Below, piece after piece: positions 34,233-41,880 of a DNA stretch of 64,000 nt. Both the position numbers and the translations under genes were made by a program. Source of the stretch: CAVSJA01 sp963728145 (GTDB taxonomy: Bacteria > Bacteroidota > Bacteroidia > Chitinophagales > Chitinophagaceae); contig CAVSJA010000003.1 in NCBI GenBank assembly GCA_963728145.1, positions 248,001 to 312,000 on the forward strand. The letters are read 5' to 3'. The stretch's first letter is position 1. Each line of letters begins with the position of its first letter. The notes beneath the pieces were generated by a model. It saw only the letters and a list, made by a program, of their open reading frames with translations, was not told where the DNA came from and searched no databases.

Positions 34233-35252
34233 TTGAAGCCATCCGTAGCTATAGTAATCTTAAACTGGAACGGGCGTAAATACCTGGAACAATTCCTCCC
34301 TTCGGTCATAGCTTCCGGCTATGAAAACTTCAATGTAATTGTGGTTGATAACGCTTCAACGGATGATTCCATTTCATTTCTCAACGCGAATTATCCCAAT
34401 ATTGAGATCATCCACCATGGTGTGAATTTAGGCTTTGCCAAAGGATATAATCTTGCATTGGAAGATATCGAAGCAGATTACTATGTTTTATTGAATTCAG
34501 ATGTTGAAGTGGTGAAAGGATGGATCGATCCAATGATCAGTCTACTGGAAAGAGATCCTCGCGTCGCCGCCTGCGGACCGAAATTATTGCTATACCATAA
34601 TCGCGAATTGTTCGAATACTCCGGTGCATCTGGTGGATGGTTGGATCAACTCGGTTATCCCTTTGCGAGAGGCAGGATCTTCGATCATTGCGAAAAGGAC
34701 GAAGGACAATACAATACAACCGAGCCCATCTTTTGGGCAAGTGGAGCCGCTCTATGTATCCGATCAAATTGCTTTCATGAAGTGAATGGATTCGATGAAT
34801 TCTTCTTTGCACACCAGGAAGAGATCGATCTCTGCTGGAGATTGCAACTCGCAGGTTATTCAATTTATTCCTGTCCTGATTCAGTAGTCTATCATGTTGG
34901 CGGCGGGACCTTACCAAAAGGAAATTCACGCAAGGTCTTTCTCAACTTCCGCAACAATCTCGTGATGATGGCAAAGAATCTCCCTGCATGGAAAGCCATC
35001 ATTAAGATCATCTACCGTTTTTTCCTTGACGGGATATCTGCAGTGAAATCTTTACTCGCCGGGCAGGGCACTTATTTTCTTGCAGTAATAAAAGCGCATT
35101 TTGCATTCCTTGGTTGGTTGATTGCGGGCTCAGGCAAGAGCGTTTTTCCATTACGTAAAGACAAACCATTAAGAGGTTACCTGAAGAAGTCCATAGTATG
35201 GCAGCATTTTGTTTTGGGCAGGAAAAAATTCAGTGATATTGTTAAAAAATAA
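34233..35252 (+). CDS. family 2 glycosyltransferase
   Basis: 339 residues from a TTG at 34233; a stop lies 12 bp upstream in frame and no nearer ATG exists. GT-A fold: VAIVILNWNGRKYLEQFLPS, VVDNASTDDSI, VLLNSDVEV (the metal-binding DxD-like motif), ASGAALCIRSNCFHEVNGFD and the catalytic region AHQEEIDLCWRLQLAGY. A hydrophobic C-terminal part may dock to the membrane. Resembles rhamnosyltransferase-like enzymes for cell-surface polysaccharides; the sugar is unknown. Confidence 0.9.
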   Translation: MKPSVAIVILNWNGRKYLEQFLPSVIASGYENFNVIVVDNASTDDSISFLNANYPNIEIIHHGVNLGFAKGYNLALEDIEADYYVLLNSDVEVVKGWIDPMISLLERDPRVAACGPKLLLYHNRELFEYSGASGGWLDQLGYPFARGRIFDHCEKDEGQYNTTEPIFWASGAALCIRSNCFHEVNGFDEFFFAHQEEIDLCWRLQLAGYSIYSCPDSVVYHVGGGTLPKGNSRKVFLNFRNNLVMMAKNLPAWKAIIKIIYRFFLDGISAVKSLLAGQGTYFLAVIKAHFAFLGWLIAGSGKSVFPLRKDKPLRGYLKKSIVWQHFVLGRKKFSDIVKK

Positions 35253-35302
35253 TCCCTTTTTTCACCAATCGCGCCTTATTTTTGCATCGCAACAACTTGA
35301 TT

Positions 35303-35509
35303 ATGGACCATTCTGAAGAAAAAGACCCACGCGACCAGGACATTACCCGCAACTGGGTGAATTCCTCGGTGTTCTTATTTTATTTGCAGGTTTTTTGCAT
35401 GATCGCTCTCACGATCGGCTGCAGTTATGGACTTTATACCCAGCGCTATAAGGGCAAGCCTTCGGTGCCGGTTCCGGAGAATACGCTGTATACGCCGAAA
35501 TACAAGTAG
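35303..35509 (+). CDS. small single-pass membrane protein
   Basis: 68 residues from the ATG at 35303. An acidic N-terminus (MDHSEEKDPRDQDITRNW) is followed by one membrane helix (VFLFYLQVFCMIALTIGCSY) and a short tail. A -7 box TATTTTTG is at 35277-35284. No known family recognised. The stop codon abuts a heptamer repeat. Confidence 0.65.
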   Translation: MDHSEEKDPRDQDITRNWVNSSVFLFYLQVFCMIALTIGCSYGLYTQRYKGKPSVPVPENTLYTPKYK

Positions 35510-35541
35510 TTTGGCGTTTGGGGTTTGGAGTTTGGCGTTGA
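35510..35541. repeat. TTTGG[A/C/G]G heptamer repeat, copy 2
   Basis: TTTGGCGTTTGGGGTTTGGA followed by GTTTGGCGTTG; begins directly at the stop codon of the small membrane protein gene. Same family as 32917-32950 and 57810-57840. Confidence 0.72.
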
Positions 35542-35649
35542 GTCCCAAAGTTTTGATTTTTCCTCATTAGTTCGGAGAGATTTTAGGCAGACAATCCTTA
35601 TTTTTGCCACCCTCGATTAAGTTCTTTAAATAATAATATTCCACAATCG

Positions 35650-35700
35650 CTATGGCTTCGGTCGGACATATTCCACCTACGCCAAGGCTTCGGTGGACAC
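35650..35700. repeat. CTACGCC / CTTCGGTGGAC dispersed repeat
   Basis: CACCTACGCCAAGGCTTCGG followed by TGGACAC, immediately before tRNA-Gly. A related block of such words occurs after the tmRNA gene at 58346-58500. Confidence 0.55.
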
Positions 35701-35702
35701 AG

Positions 35703-35775
35703 GCGGAAGTAGCTCAGCTGGTAGAGCATAACCTTGCCAAGGTTAGGGTCGCGGGTTCGAATCTCGTCTTCCGCT
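35703..35775 (+). tRNA. tRNA-Gly (GCC)
   Basis: 73 nt, acceptor GCGGAAG/CTTCCGC. D arm AGCTCAGCTGGTAGAGC, anticodon stem-loop TAACCTTGCCAAGGTTA with anticodon GCC, T arm GCGGGTTCGAATCTCGT. Confidence 0.96.
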
Positions 35776-35801
35776 CAGAATGATCCGTTATGCGGATCTT
35801 T

Positions 35802-35827
35802 AAGGTACGCATTGCGTACCTTTTTTT
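35802..35827 (+). terminator. terminator after tRNA-Gly
   Basis: AAGGTACGCA and TGCGTACCTT pair around one T, followed by a T tract of at least seven. A second small hairpin GATCCG/CGGATC precedes it at 35782-35798. Confidence 0.75.
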
Positions 35828-35833
35828 ATCGCC

Positions 35834-35919
35834 ACCCGGGTGGTGGAACTGGTAGACACGCAGGACTTAAAATCCTGTGGCCAGAAATGGCTGTGTGGGT
35901 TCAACTCCCATCCCGGGTA
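35834..35919 (+). tRNA. tRNA-Leu (TAA)
   Basis: 86 nt, acceptor ACCCGGG/CCCGGGT. Anticodon stem CAGGA/TCCTG with loop CTTAAAA gives anticodon TAA; long variable arm TGGCCAGAAATGGCTG and T-loop GGGTTCAACTCCC. Confidence 0.95.
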
Positions 35920-35924
35920 CCGGC

Positions 35925-35953
35925 AAAGGTTTCGTTTAATCGAGACCTTTTTC
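35925..35953 (+). terminator. terminator after tRNA-Leu (TAA)
   Basis: AAAGGTTTCG and CGAGACCTTT form a stem with one mismatch around TTTAAT, followed by further T residues. Confidence 0.65.
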
Positions 35954-35979
35954 ATTTTGTAGACGTATTTTTCCCCGGG

Positions 35980-36471
35980 TCAAATAGCAAATAAAACTTT
36001 ATCACCACTATCTACTATTTCTTCGCTATAAATTTCGGTTTCGGTCGCTTCATCATAATCAATGATCCCTTTCATTGTTGAAGCATACTTAGCCTTTACC
36101 AGATCGCCATCAATGTATATTGTACCGTTTCCGTTCATCTTAAATTCTCCGGCATCCGGTATATCTAGTTTGTCGATTATGTACTGTTCCAAATCTTCAT
36201 AATTATCCTGCTCTGCTTCATTGCTATCTTTGAAAGTAACAAAGGCCTCATCACTACCGCTTTCCCAGCTGAAGGCCAGGTTGCCTTTCTCCCTTACAGA
36301 ATTTAACATCCAGTTTTTAATCGATGCCTCTCTTGATTTTATTCTTTCATTACGTTCATTTTCTATTCGGTTCATATAGTCTTGGGCCGATGCCGGTCGA
36401 TTCAGCGACTTTTGTTTGTCACCATTGTCTTTTCCAAATAATTTCGCGAGAAGGGAACTAATTAAACTCAT
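35980..36471 (-). CDS. hypothetical protein
   Basis: 163 residues, acidic, no signal peptide. The start MSLISSLLAKLFGKDN is hydrophobic and amphipathic; the middle (residues 40-75) is a charged helix, and the rest is beta-rich with many Asp/Glu (YEDLEQYIIDKLDIPDAGEF). No family recognised. It overlaps the end of the upstream DUF6915-like gene by 14 bp, so the two form a pair. Confidence 0.65.
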   Translation of the reverse strand: MSLISSLLAKLFGKDNGDKQKSLNRPASAQDYMNRIENERNERIKSREASIKNWMLNSVREKGNLAFSWESGSDEAFVTFKDSNEAEQDNYEDLEQYIIDKLDIPDAGEFKMNGNGTIYIDGDLVKAKYASTMKGIIDYDEATETEIYSEEIVDSGDKVLFAI

Positions 36472-37045
36472 TTTCTATATCTTTTAGTTGTTTAAGGTCG
36501 GGGCTATACTGCCATCTTTCTCTCAGTTTTATATATGGCAATAGTTCATTGATGCTCATCGGCTCAACATGGTTCATAAGTTCCAGGGCATAGTCAATTC
36601 CCAGAAACTCTTTTACGAGGTAGATTCCAAAATTACTGTGCGTAATTATTAATGTTGATCTTAAACCAGACATCAATAAGGGCCTCATAATAAATTCTCT
36701 TAGTTTGGTTTCTGCAGGTTGAGCAGGCTTAATAAATTCCAGCAAAGCGCTATCCACGCAATTAAACCAATTATTTAACGTAGGAACTATTCCCATCAAA
36801 TCTTCTTTACAATGCTCCGCAGCAATGTCGCGTACCAATAACTTTTGATTATCGGAATTATTAATCGTTTCTCCAAACTTCTGAATACATAAGTCGATAC
36901 CATATGTATTATGAAGAAGCGCTCTATGCCGGATATCGAAATAAAAAAGTTTGCTAGTGTCAAGAAACTTGTGAATTAAAAGATAGTCCTCTGCTGCGCC
37001 CTTAAATTTTTTCTTTGATAACAGGCTGTGTTTCCAATAATTCAT
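36458..37045 (-). CDS. DUF6915-like hypothetical protein
   Basis: 195 residues. The first half resembles DUF6915: KGAAEDYLLIHKFLDTSKLF, FDIRHRALLHNTYGIDLCIQ, then DIAAEHCKEDLMGIVPTLNNW, rich in His and acidic residues that could bind metal. The second half is helical and unfamiliar (residues 110-195). No signal peptide, so cytoplasmic. It is translationally linked to the next gene and follows the tRNA-Leu gene. Confidence 0.7.
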   Translation of the reverse strand: MNYWKHSLLSKKKFKGAAEDYLLIHKFLDTSKLFYFDIRHRALLHNTYGIDLCIQKFGETINNSDNQKLLVRDIAAEHCKEDLMGIVPTLNNWFNCVDSALLEFIKPAQPAETKLREFIMRPLLMSGLRSTLIITHSNFGIYLVKEFLGIDYALELMNHVEPMSINELLPYIKLRERWQYSPDLKQLKDIENEFN

Positions 37046-37254
37046 TTGAACACAAGATATTCAAAGCTGAGATATGCCCTCTATAAATTTGGATGGTGCA
37101 ATCAAAATTGTCGGCGGCCTATTTTGGGTGTTAAAAATCAATATTTTCTGTTTTTAAAAACACTCCTTTCGCTTAAAACCAGATTGATAGCGCTCCATTC
37201 ACATTAAGGACTTTTCTATTTTAGCTGTATCAATTCTTCGTTCAATTAAACACA

Positions 37255-37584
37255 GTGAGTACAAAAAACAAAATACCAATCCGCCTTCAACGCAGCCGCC
37301 AACAAAAACAAATCAGACCAAACGGACTTCCAATAGTATATGTCGGCCGCCCAACCAGATGGGGCAATCCATTTAAAGTTGGCGATAAAGGAATTCCTAC
37401 GAGAGAAGTATCAGTTGCACTTTATAGAGATTGGATCGAAAAAAGAAATTCAATCAAACAAATACCACCAACAAAAGAAGAAATTAAAAAAGAATTGGGA
37501 GATAAAAATCTTACATGCTGGTGTCCGCTTGATGGGCCCTGCCATGCAGATATACTCTTGAAGATTTCTAATGAAAATAAATAA
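37255..37584 (+). CDS. DUF4326 protein
   Basis: 109 residues from a GTG at 37255. The DUF4326 signature is clear: IVYVGRPTRWGNPFKVGDKG, then VALYRDWIE, and the Cys/His motif CWCPLDGPCHADIL (Cys88, 90, 96, His97), likely a zinc site. This family is common in phages and accessory regions, with no established activity. It stands alone among small unrelated genes. Confidence 0.82.
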   Translation: MSTKNKIPIRLQRSRQQKQIRPNGLPIVYVGRPTRWGNPFKVGDKGIPTREVSVALYRDWIEKRNSIKQIPPTKEEIKKELGDKNLTCWCPLDGPCHADILLKISNENK

Positions 37585-37598
37585 ATAAATAAATGACA

Positions 37599-37781
37599 TT
37601 AACTCACCGCGATCTTAATCTTTTTCAGATCTTTTTCGAGCTTTCTTATTTCCGTGAGGATTAATTTCAACTCTGCAAACTCACGTCCTTGTTCCAACGC
37701 TGAATTAAATTTTGCTTTTGCTACTCGATGCCAGAAAGATAAACGCTCGATCTTTTCCGAAATGGTCTGTTGCTTTGCCAT
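37599..37781 (-). CDS. small helical protein, paralogue A
   Basis: 60 residues from the ATG at 37781. An all-helical, charged protein (SEKIERLSFWHRVAKAKFNS, EFAELKLILTEIRKLEKDLK) with coiled-coil character. It is about half identical to the protein encoded at 37956-38165, with the same EF.ELK.IL.EI core, so the two are tandem paralogues. Function unknown. Confidence 0.65.
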   Translation of the reverse strand: MAKQQTISEKIERLSFWHRVAKAKFNSALEQGREFAELKLILTEIRKLEKDLKKIKIAVS

Positions 37782-37955
37782 AACGATGATTTGAGGTTCA
37801 GGGAATAAGTTCAAAGGCTATGCCAGTGTAGATTCCAACGCTGATCTGACAACGAAATTGCATATGCAAGAAATTCTTTTTCCAGTGCTTATAATCAAAA
37901 ATCATGGGGAAAAATTTTCTTGAAAAGCGGTTCTGCGGGGGAGTTGCTTTAAGCT

Positions 37956-38165
37956 TTAGACGGAATTATTGTTAAGTCCTGATCCATCCTCGCGTCTTTG
38001 ATAGTCCTGCATTTCGTTTTCGAGGCCTTTGATTTCCATTAGGATCTTTTTCAACTCATGGAATTCCTGACCCTGATCCATCGCTTGATCAAATTTTGCT
38101 TTAGAGGCTTTAAGGGCGAAATTCAACCGCTCGATATGAGCGGCAACTTCGGATTGCTTTCCCAT
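37956..38165 (-). CDS. small helical protein, paralogue B
   Basis: 69 residues. HIERLNFALKASKAKFDQAM and EFHELKKILMEIKGLENEMQ align with the neighbour at 37599-37781 without gaps over about 50 residues; the tail (RREDGSGLNNNSV) is unique. Coiled-coil character, cytoplasmic, function unknown. Perhaps the two form a heterodimer. Confidence 0.65.
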   Translation of the reverse strand: MGKQSEVAAHIERLNFALKASKAKFDQAMDQGQEFHELKKILMEIKGLENEMQDYQRREDGSGLNNNSV

Positions 38166-38313
38166 AACCAGTGATTTTTTTCGATGGAACTGAAGATCAA
38201 GAGCTGTGCCGGGGTATGGAAAATGAAAAAATTTCAGGGAGAGATAAATGGTATGGAGTTGCTTGCGAAAAAATGACTTATGGGGGGTGAAAAAATTTCA
38301 GAACTGAGGCTCT

Positions 38314-38415
38314 TCCTTTAGGGTTCCGAACCCTGGAAGATCATGATGCGGTTCGGAGTTGCTTCTTTAGGGTTCGGAACCTGCTCTCCATTTCTTTAGG
38401 GTTCCGAACCGATCT
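38314..38415. repeat. TTTAGGGTTCCGAACC repeats
   Basis: Three copies of TTTAGGGTTC[C/G]GAACC at about 38317, 38371 and 38396, with two inverted or partial copies (GGTTCGGA near 38351, TTCGGAACC near 38425). GGTTCCGAACC is itself palindromic. It lies downstream of the small-gene group. Confidence 0.65.
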
Positions 38416-38433
38416 GTCTGCATCTTCGGAACC

Positions 38434-38643
38434 TCAATTCTGCATTTCAAGGTCGCAGACTTCGTGTATGCCTTCAAGTATCTTTTTAAGATTGCTAATG
38501 CAATCCTTCTTCGTCTTAAACCCGCGTGGTGATAGGCCGCTGACCAGTCCAACAGGATGGGTGATCTGCCAATGCCATTCATTGATCGAGTTTTTAAAGA
38601 ATTCAATTTTGGGCCGCACCTGGCGGAGTAGGGGGTTTATCAT
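38434..38643 (-). CDS. small YegP/DUF1508-like protein
   Basis: 69 residues from the ATG at 38643; an upstream ATG at 38739 would add 32 residues coded by a TTGACA-repetitive stretch, which seems less likely. EWHWQITHPVGLVSGLSPRG and FKTKKDCISNLKKILEG follow the DUF1508 pattern (aromatic strand, Gly-rich turn, then a Lys/Cys helix). Function unknown. Confidence 0.5.
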   Translation of the reverse strand: MINPLLRQVRPKIEFFKNSINEWHWQITHPVGLVSGLSPRGFKTKKDCISNLKKILEGIHEVCDLEMQN

Positions 38644-38960
38644 GTCTGTAGTTTGGGGGTTTGGTTGACAAGTTAACAGGTTGACAGGGTTGACAACGTT
38701 GACAAGGAAAGTGGCAACGTCTGTCAGCTTGTTTTCCAATTAAAATTTTCAGCCGTCAACTAAAAGCAAAATAGTATGCGCATAAGGATTATAGAAATAT
38801 ATCTGACCGTGGGATGGCCTTTCTCAAGGTTTTCCACTAGTTGTAACCCTGTAGACGGAGCTTTTTTTGAGAATTGTCAAGCCTTTGAAGCTAAAGAAAT
38901 TAATCTGCGTCAAGAAGAATGTTGAACCAACCAATTAACCTCCCGAAGCTTCGGGACAAC

Positions 38961-38997
38961 TAATCAACCAATAACCAATCAACCAATAACCAATCAA
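38961..38997. repeat. AATCAACCAATAACC 15-bp tandem repeat
   Basis: Two and a half copies of AATCAACCAATAACC in the spacer directly after the YD-repeat-like gene. A TCCCGAAGCTTCGGGA palindrome precedes it at 38941-38956. Confidence 0.7.
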
Positions 38998-38998
38998 C

Positions 38999-39883
38999 TT
39001 AATATTGATAGGAGTACTCAACCCTCGCAATAAGCACCTTTGATTTCGAGTAACATGCGTCTTGTCCTTTCAGCCCATCATCGAAATAACTATAAAACCA
39101 TTTTTGATAATCGCCGGTTCCTTCGGGAACAACGGTCATAGTGGAGAGCTTGCCTTCTTCATCGTATTCGAAAACATAATCAGGGAGCATTTTCTTTACC
39201 CGCTCGTTGTAACGAACGATATCAGTTAAGCGACCCTTATCATCGTAGTAGTAATAATAAATGCGGGATTCTCTTCCTCGTTCAACGATCTTCTCAATTG
39301 CAATATTTCCTTTTTCATCTTTGGTGAAACTAATAAAAGAAGTATCCTTATCATTCTTAATCTTCAACATGCGAGTAGCACAACCGCTGGTTTTATCATA
39401 TGTCCAGATATGTTCTTCCTTTATTTTAAAATCACCGGGAGAAAGAGATACACTCAGGATACTTGATATCTTCCCTAATGCATCATAAGTATATGTAATC
39501 GTATTATCCAAACCATCGGCAGTGTCAATACTCTTGATCAATTGACCCTGGTTATTGAAATATGAAAAAGATGCGGTAGTCCCGGTAAGCATGGTCATGG
39601 TCATTGTGCGGATCTCATTGAAATCGGCGCTTACTGTTTGATCTGAACTAAAACCCTGGATCGTTGCCCCGTCGGCATCAAATGCGGTTGTTTTTACGGC
39701 CCTTACCTTGTTCTGGCGGTAGAGCTGCTGCTTCTTCTTGTTTTGATCCGTGATAAGGATATCATTATAATAATGCTGTGCCGATGTAGCTGTGGCATAG
39801 GATATTAAGACCAAAAGACCGAGTAGAGATTTCATCCATTTATTGTTACTGCCCATTATTAACGTCAGTTGGTTGATTTTCAT
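38999..39883 (-). CDS. exported YD-repeat-like protein
   Basis: 294 residues at most; starts at 39883, 39856 or 39835 are all possible, and the signal peptide (MKSLLGLLVLISYATATSAQ) would suit the last. The body has Rhs/YD-like beta repeats: FSYFNNQGQLIKSIDTADGL, ITYTYDALGKISSI, YYYYDDKGRLTDIVRYNE, YVFEYDEEGKLSTM, WFYSYFDDGLKGQ. Short, without a toxin tip or the Rhs core motif, so likely a secreted beta protein of the type that is frequent in Bacteroidota. Confidence 0.78.
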   Translation of the reverse strand: MKINQLTLIMGSNNKWMKSLLGLLVLISYATATSAQHYYNDILITDQNKKKQQLYRQNKVRAVKTTAFDADGATIQGFSSDQTVSADFNEIRTMTMTMLTGTTASFSYFNNQGQLIKSIDTADGLDNTITYTYDALGKISSILSVSLSPGDFKIKEEHIWTYDKTSGCATRMLKIKNDKDTSFISFTKDEKGNIAIEKIVERGRESRIYYYYYDDKGRLTDIVRYNERVKKMLPDYVFEYDEEGKLSTMTVVPEGTGDYQKWFYSYFDDGLKGQDACYSKSKVLIARVEYSYQY

Positions 39884-39948
39884 ACCTGCCAGACGGCAAT
39901 TTTTTTACTAAAATAGGGCCTTTCCTTATTTTTAGTCAAAATTTAACG

Positions 39949-41085
39949 GTGTCCAAAACCAGGGAAAGAGCTCAAAAAGTCTGCCTCAACTGTAATACCG
40001 AACTCTATGATCGTTATTGTCATAAATGCGGACAGGAAAACATTGAGCCAAAGCATTCTGTATGGCACCTGGTCACCCACTTCTTTTATGATATAACCCA
40101 CTTCGATGGCAAGTTTTTCGGTACCTTAAAATACTTAGTCAAAAAACCGGGTTTCCTCTCATCTGAATACATAAAGGGGCGCAGGAACAGCTACTTGAAC
40201 CCGATCCGGATGTACGTCTTCACTTCTGCCCTTTTCTTCCTGATTTTCTTTTCCATGTTCACTATCAAAGACGAAGCTATAAAACCTCCGGAACTTAAGT
40301 TTGATAATAAGGTTATCGATCAAATGAAAACGCAGGCCTATAAAGGTGCCGAGACCAAAGAGGATTCCGTACTGATTGATAGTGCGCTTAAAGCCTTTGG
40401 TAATGCGGTAACACCCAAAAAGGAAGCAAATGAAAAAATAGATAGCAATAGTAATAAGATCGATAGCAACCGTAATAAAAAGCCTAAAAGAAAACTCACT
40501 AATAAATCGGGCTTTAATATTTCAGGTTGGACAAGTGATGATAGCATGACTGTCGCCAGGTATGATTCCATTCAAAACTCATTACCTTCGGGAAAAAAGG
40601 ATAACTGGCTTAGTCGAAAAATAAATCGTCAGATGCTCGTTTTGGAGGACCGCTATGAGAATAATTCTGGTAAACTACTTGCCGACCTCCTCAATAAATT
40701 CTTTCATACTTTTCCATACCTGCTTTTCATATCTCTTCCGCTTTATGCCTTGTATTTAAAACTGCTTTATGTCCGTCGCAAACAATTCTGGTATGTTGAT
40801 CATGGTATATTCCTGATTCACCTTTACATATACACCTTTCTATTGTTGTTGGTGATTTTCTTATTGCAAAAGATTAAGGATTCGTATTCATTGGAATGGA
40901 TAACGTTTATTCAGGTAGTTTTGTCACTATATGGGATCTATTATGCTTTTCGAAGCATGAGGAATTTCTATAAACAGGGATGGTTCAAAACATTTCTTAA
41001 GTTTAGCGTGTTAAATTTTCTAGCCTTTGTTTCTCTCACTATCCTGTTTGTTGTCTTTTTTATTTTATCGGTATTTCAGCTTTAA
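39949..41085 (+). CDS. DUF3667 zinc-ribbon membrane protein
   Basis: 378 residues from a GTG at 39949. A zinc ribbon at the start (Cys12, 15, 24, 27 in CLNCNTELYDRYCHKCGQEN) is followed by the DUF3667 core (HFFYDITHFDGKFFGTLKYL, KPGFLSSEYIKGRRNSYLNP), then five or so membrane helices, two of them at the C-terminus. A Lys/Ser/Asn-rich loop (about 125-185) separates the first helix from the rest. Function unknown. Confidence 0.88.
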   Translation: MSKTRERAQKVCLNCNTELYDRYCHKCGQENIEPKHSVWHLVTHFFYDITHFDGKFFGTLKYLVKKPGFLSSEYIKGRRNSYLNPIRMYVFTSALFFLIFFSMFTIKDEAIKPPELKFDNKVIDQMKTQAYKGAETKEDSVLIDSALKAFGNAVTPKKEANEKIDSNSNKIDSNRNKKPKRKLTNKSGFNISGWTSDDSMTVARYDSIQNSLPSGKKDNWLSRKINRQMLVLEDRYENNSGKLLADLLNKFFHTFPYLLFISLPLYALYLKLLYVRRKQFWYVDHGIFLIHLYIYTFLLLLVIFLLQKIKDSYSLEWITFIQVVLSLYGIYYAFRSMRNFYKQGWFKTFLKFSVLNFLAFVSLTILFVVFFILSVFQL

Positions 41086-41097
41086 TAAAAGATAGTT

Positions 41098-41880
41098 ATG
41101 CAAAATAATTCTGTAGCAGATGCTTTCCTGCGGTTGGTGGGAATTATGGATGATTTGAGAGAAAAATGTCCATGGGATCGCAAACAAACAATTGAAACAC
41201 TAAGAACGCTTACTATTGAAGAAACTTATGAGCTGACTGATGCGATCACGATGAAGGATTGGAAGGGAATAAAGGAAGAAATTGGAGACCTGCTACTGCA
41301 TATCCTTTTTTATGCGAAAATTGGGGATGAACAAAAACAATTTACATTAACTGAAGCCATCAATGGTATCGCTGACAAGCTAATCGCCCGCCATCCCCAT
41401 ATCTACGCTGATGTGGTAGTAAAAGACGATGAAGAAGTGAAGCAGAATTGGGAAAAATTAAAGTTAAAGGAAGGCAAAAAATCCGTGATCAGCGGCGTTC
41501 CGGTTTCCTTACCAGCAGTGGTAAAAGCCACCCGTTTACAGGAGAAAGCTAAACAGGTGGGCTTTGAATGGGACAACCGGGAGCAGGTTTGGGATAAGGT
41601 GGATGAAGAAATTGCGGAATTGAAGGATGCTGTGGCTAAGAATGATACTGATAAGATGGAGGAGGAACTGGGGGATCTCGTATTCTCCATAATCAATTAT
41701 GCACGGTTTTTGCAGGTTGACACCGAAAATGCCCTGGAAAGAACCAATAAGAAGTTCATTGACCGGTTTACGCGGATGGAACAACAGGCTTTGAAGCAGG
41801 GACGGCCCCTGAATGAAATGAGTTTACAGGAAATGGATGAGATCTGGAACTCAATAAAAAAATATAACCCCTCTTCTTGA
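41098..41880 (+). CDS. mazG: nucleoside triphosphate pyrophosphohydrolase MazG
   Basis: 260 residues, two MazG domains in tandem. The first has the start LREKCPWDRKQTIETL and IEETYELTDAI, EIGDLLLHILFYA; the second VDEEIAELKDAV and EELGDLVFSIINYARF, both with the Mg-binding EExxE/ExxD pattern. It removes abnormal NTPs to pyrophosphate and monophosphate. Its stop overlaps the TTG start of the kinase downstream, so the two are coupled. Confidence 0.93.
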   Translation: MQNNSVADAFLRLVGIMDDLREKCPWDRKQTIETLRTLTIEETYELTDAITMKDWKGIKEEIGDLLLHILFYAKIGDEQKQFTLTEAINGIADKLIARHPHIYADVVVKDDEEVKQNWEKLKLKEGKKSVISGVPVSLPAVVKATRLQEKAKQVGFEWDNREQVWDKVDEEIAELKDAVAKNDTDKMEEELGDLVFSIINYARFLQVDTENALERTNKKFIDRFTRMEQQALKQGRPLNEMSLQEMDEIWNSIKKYNPSS

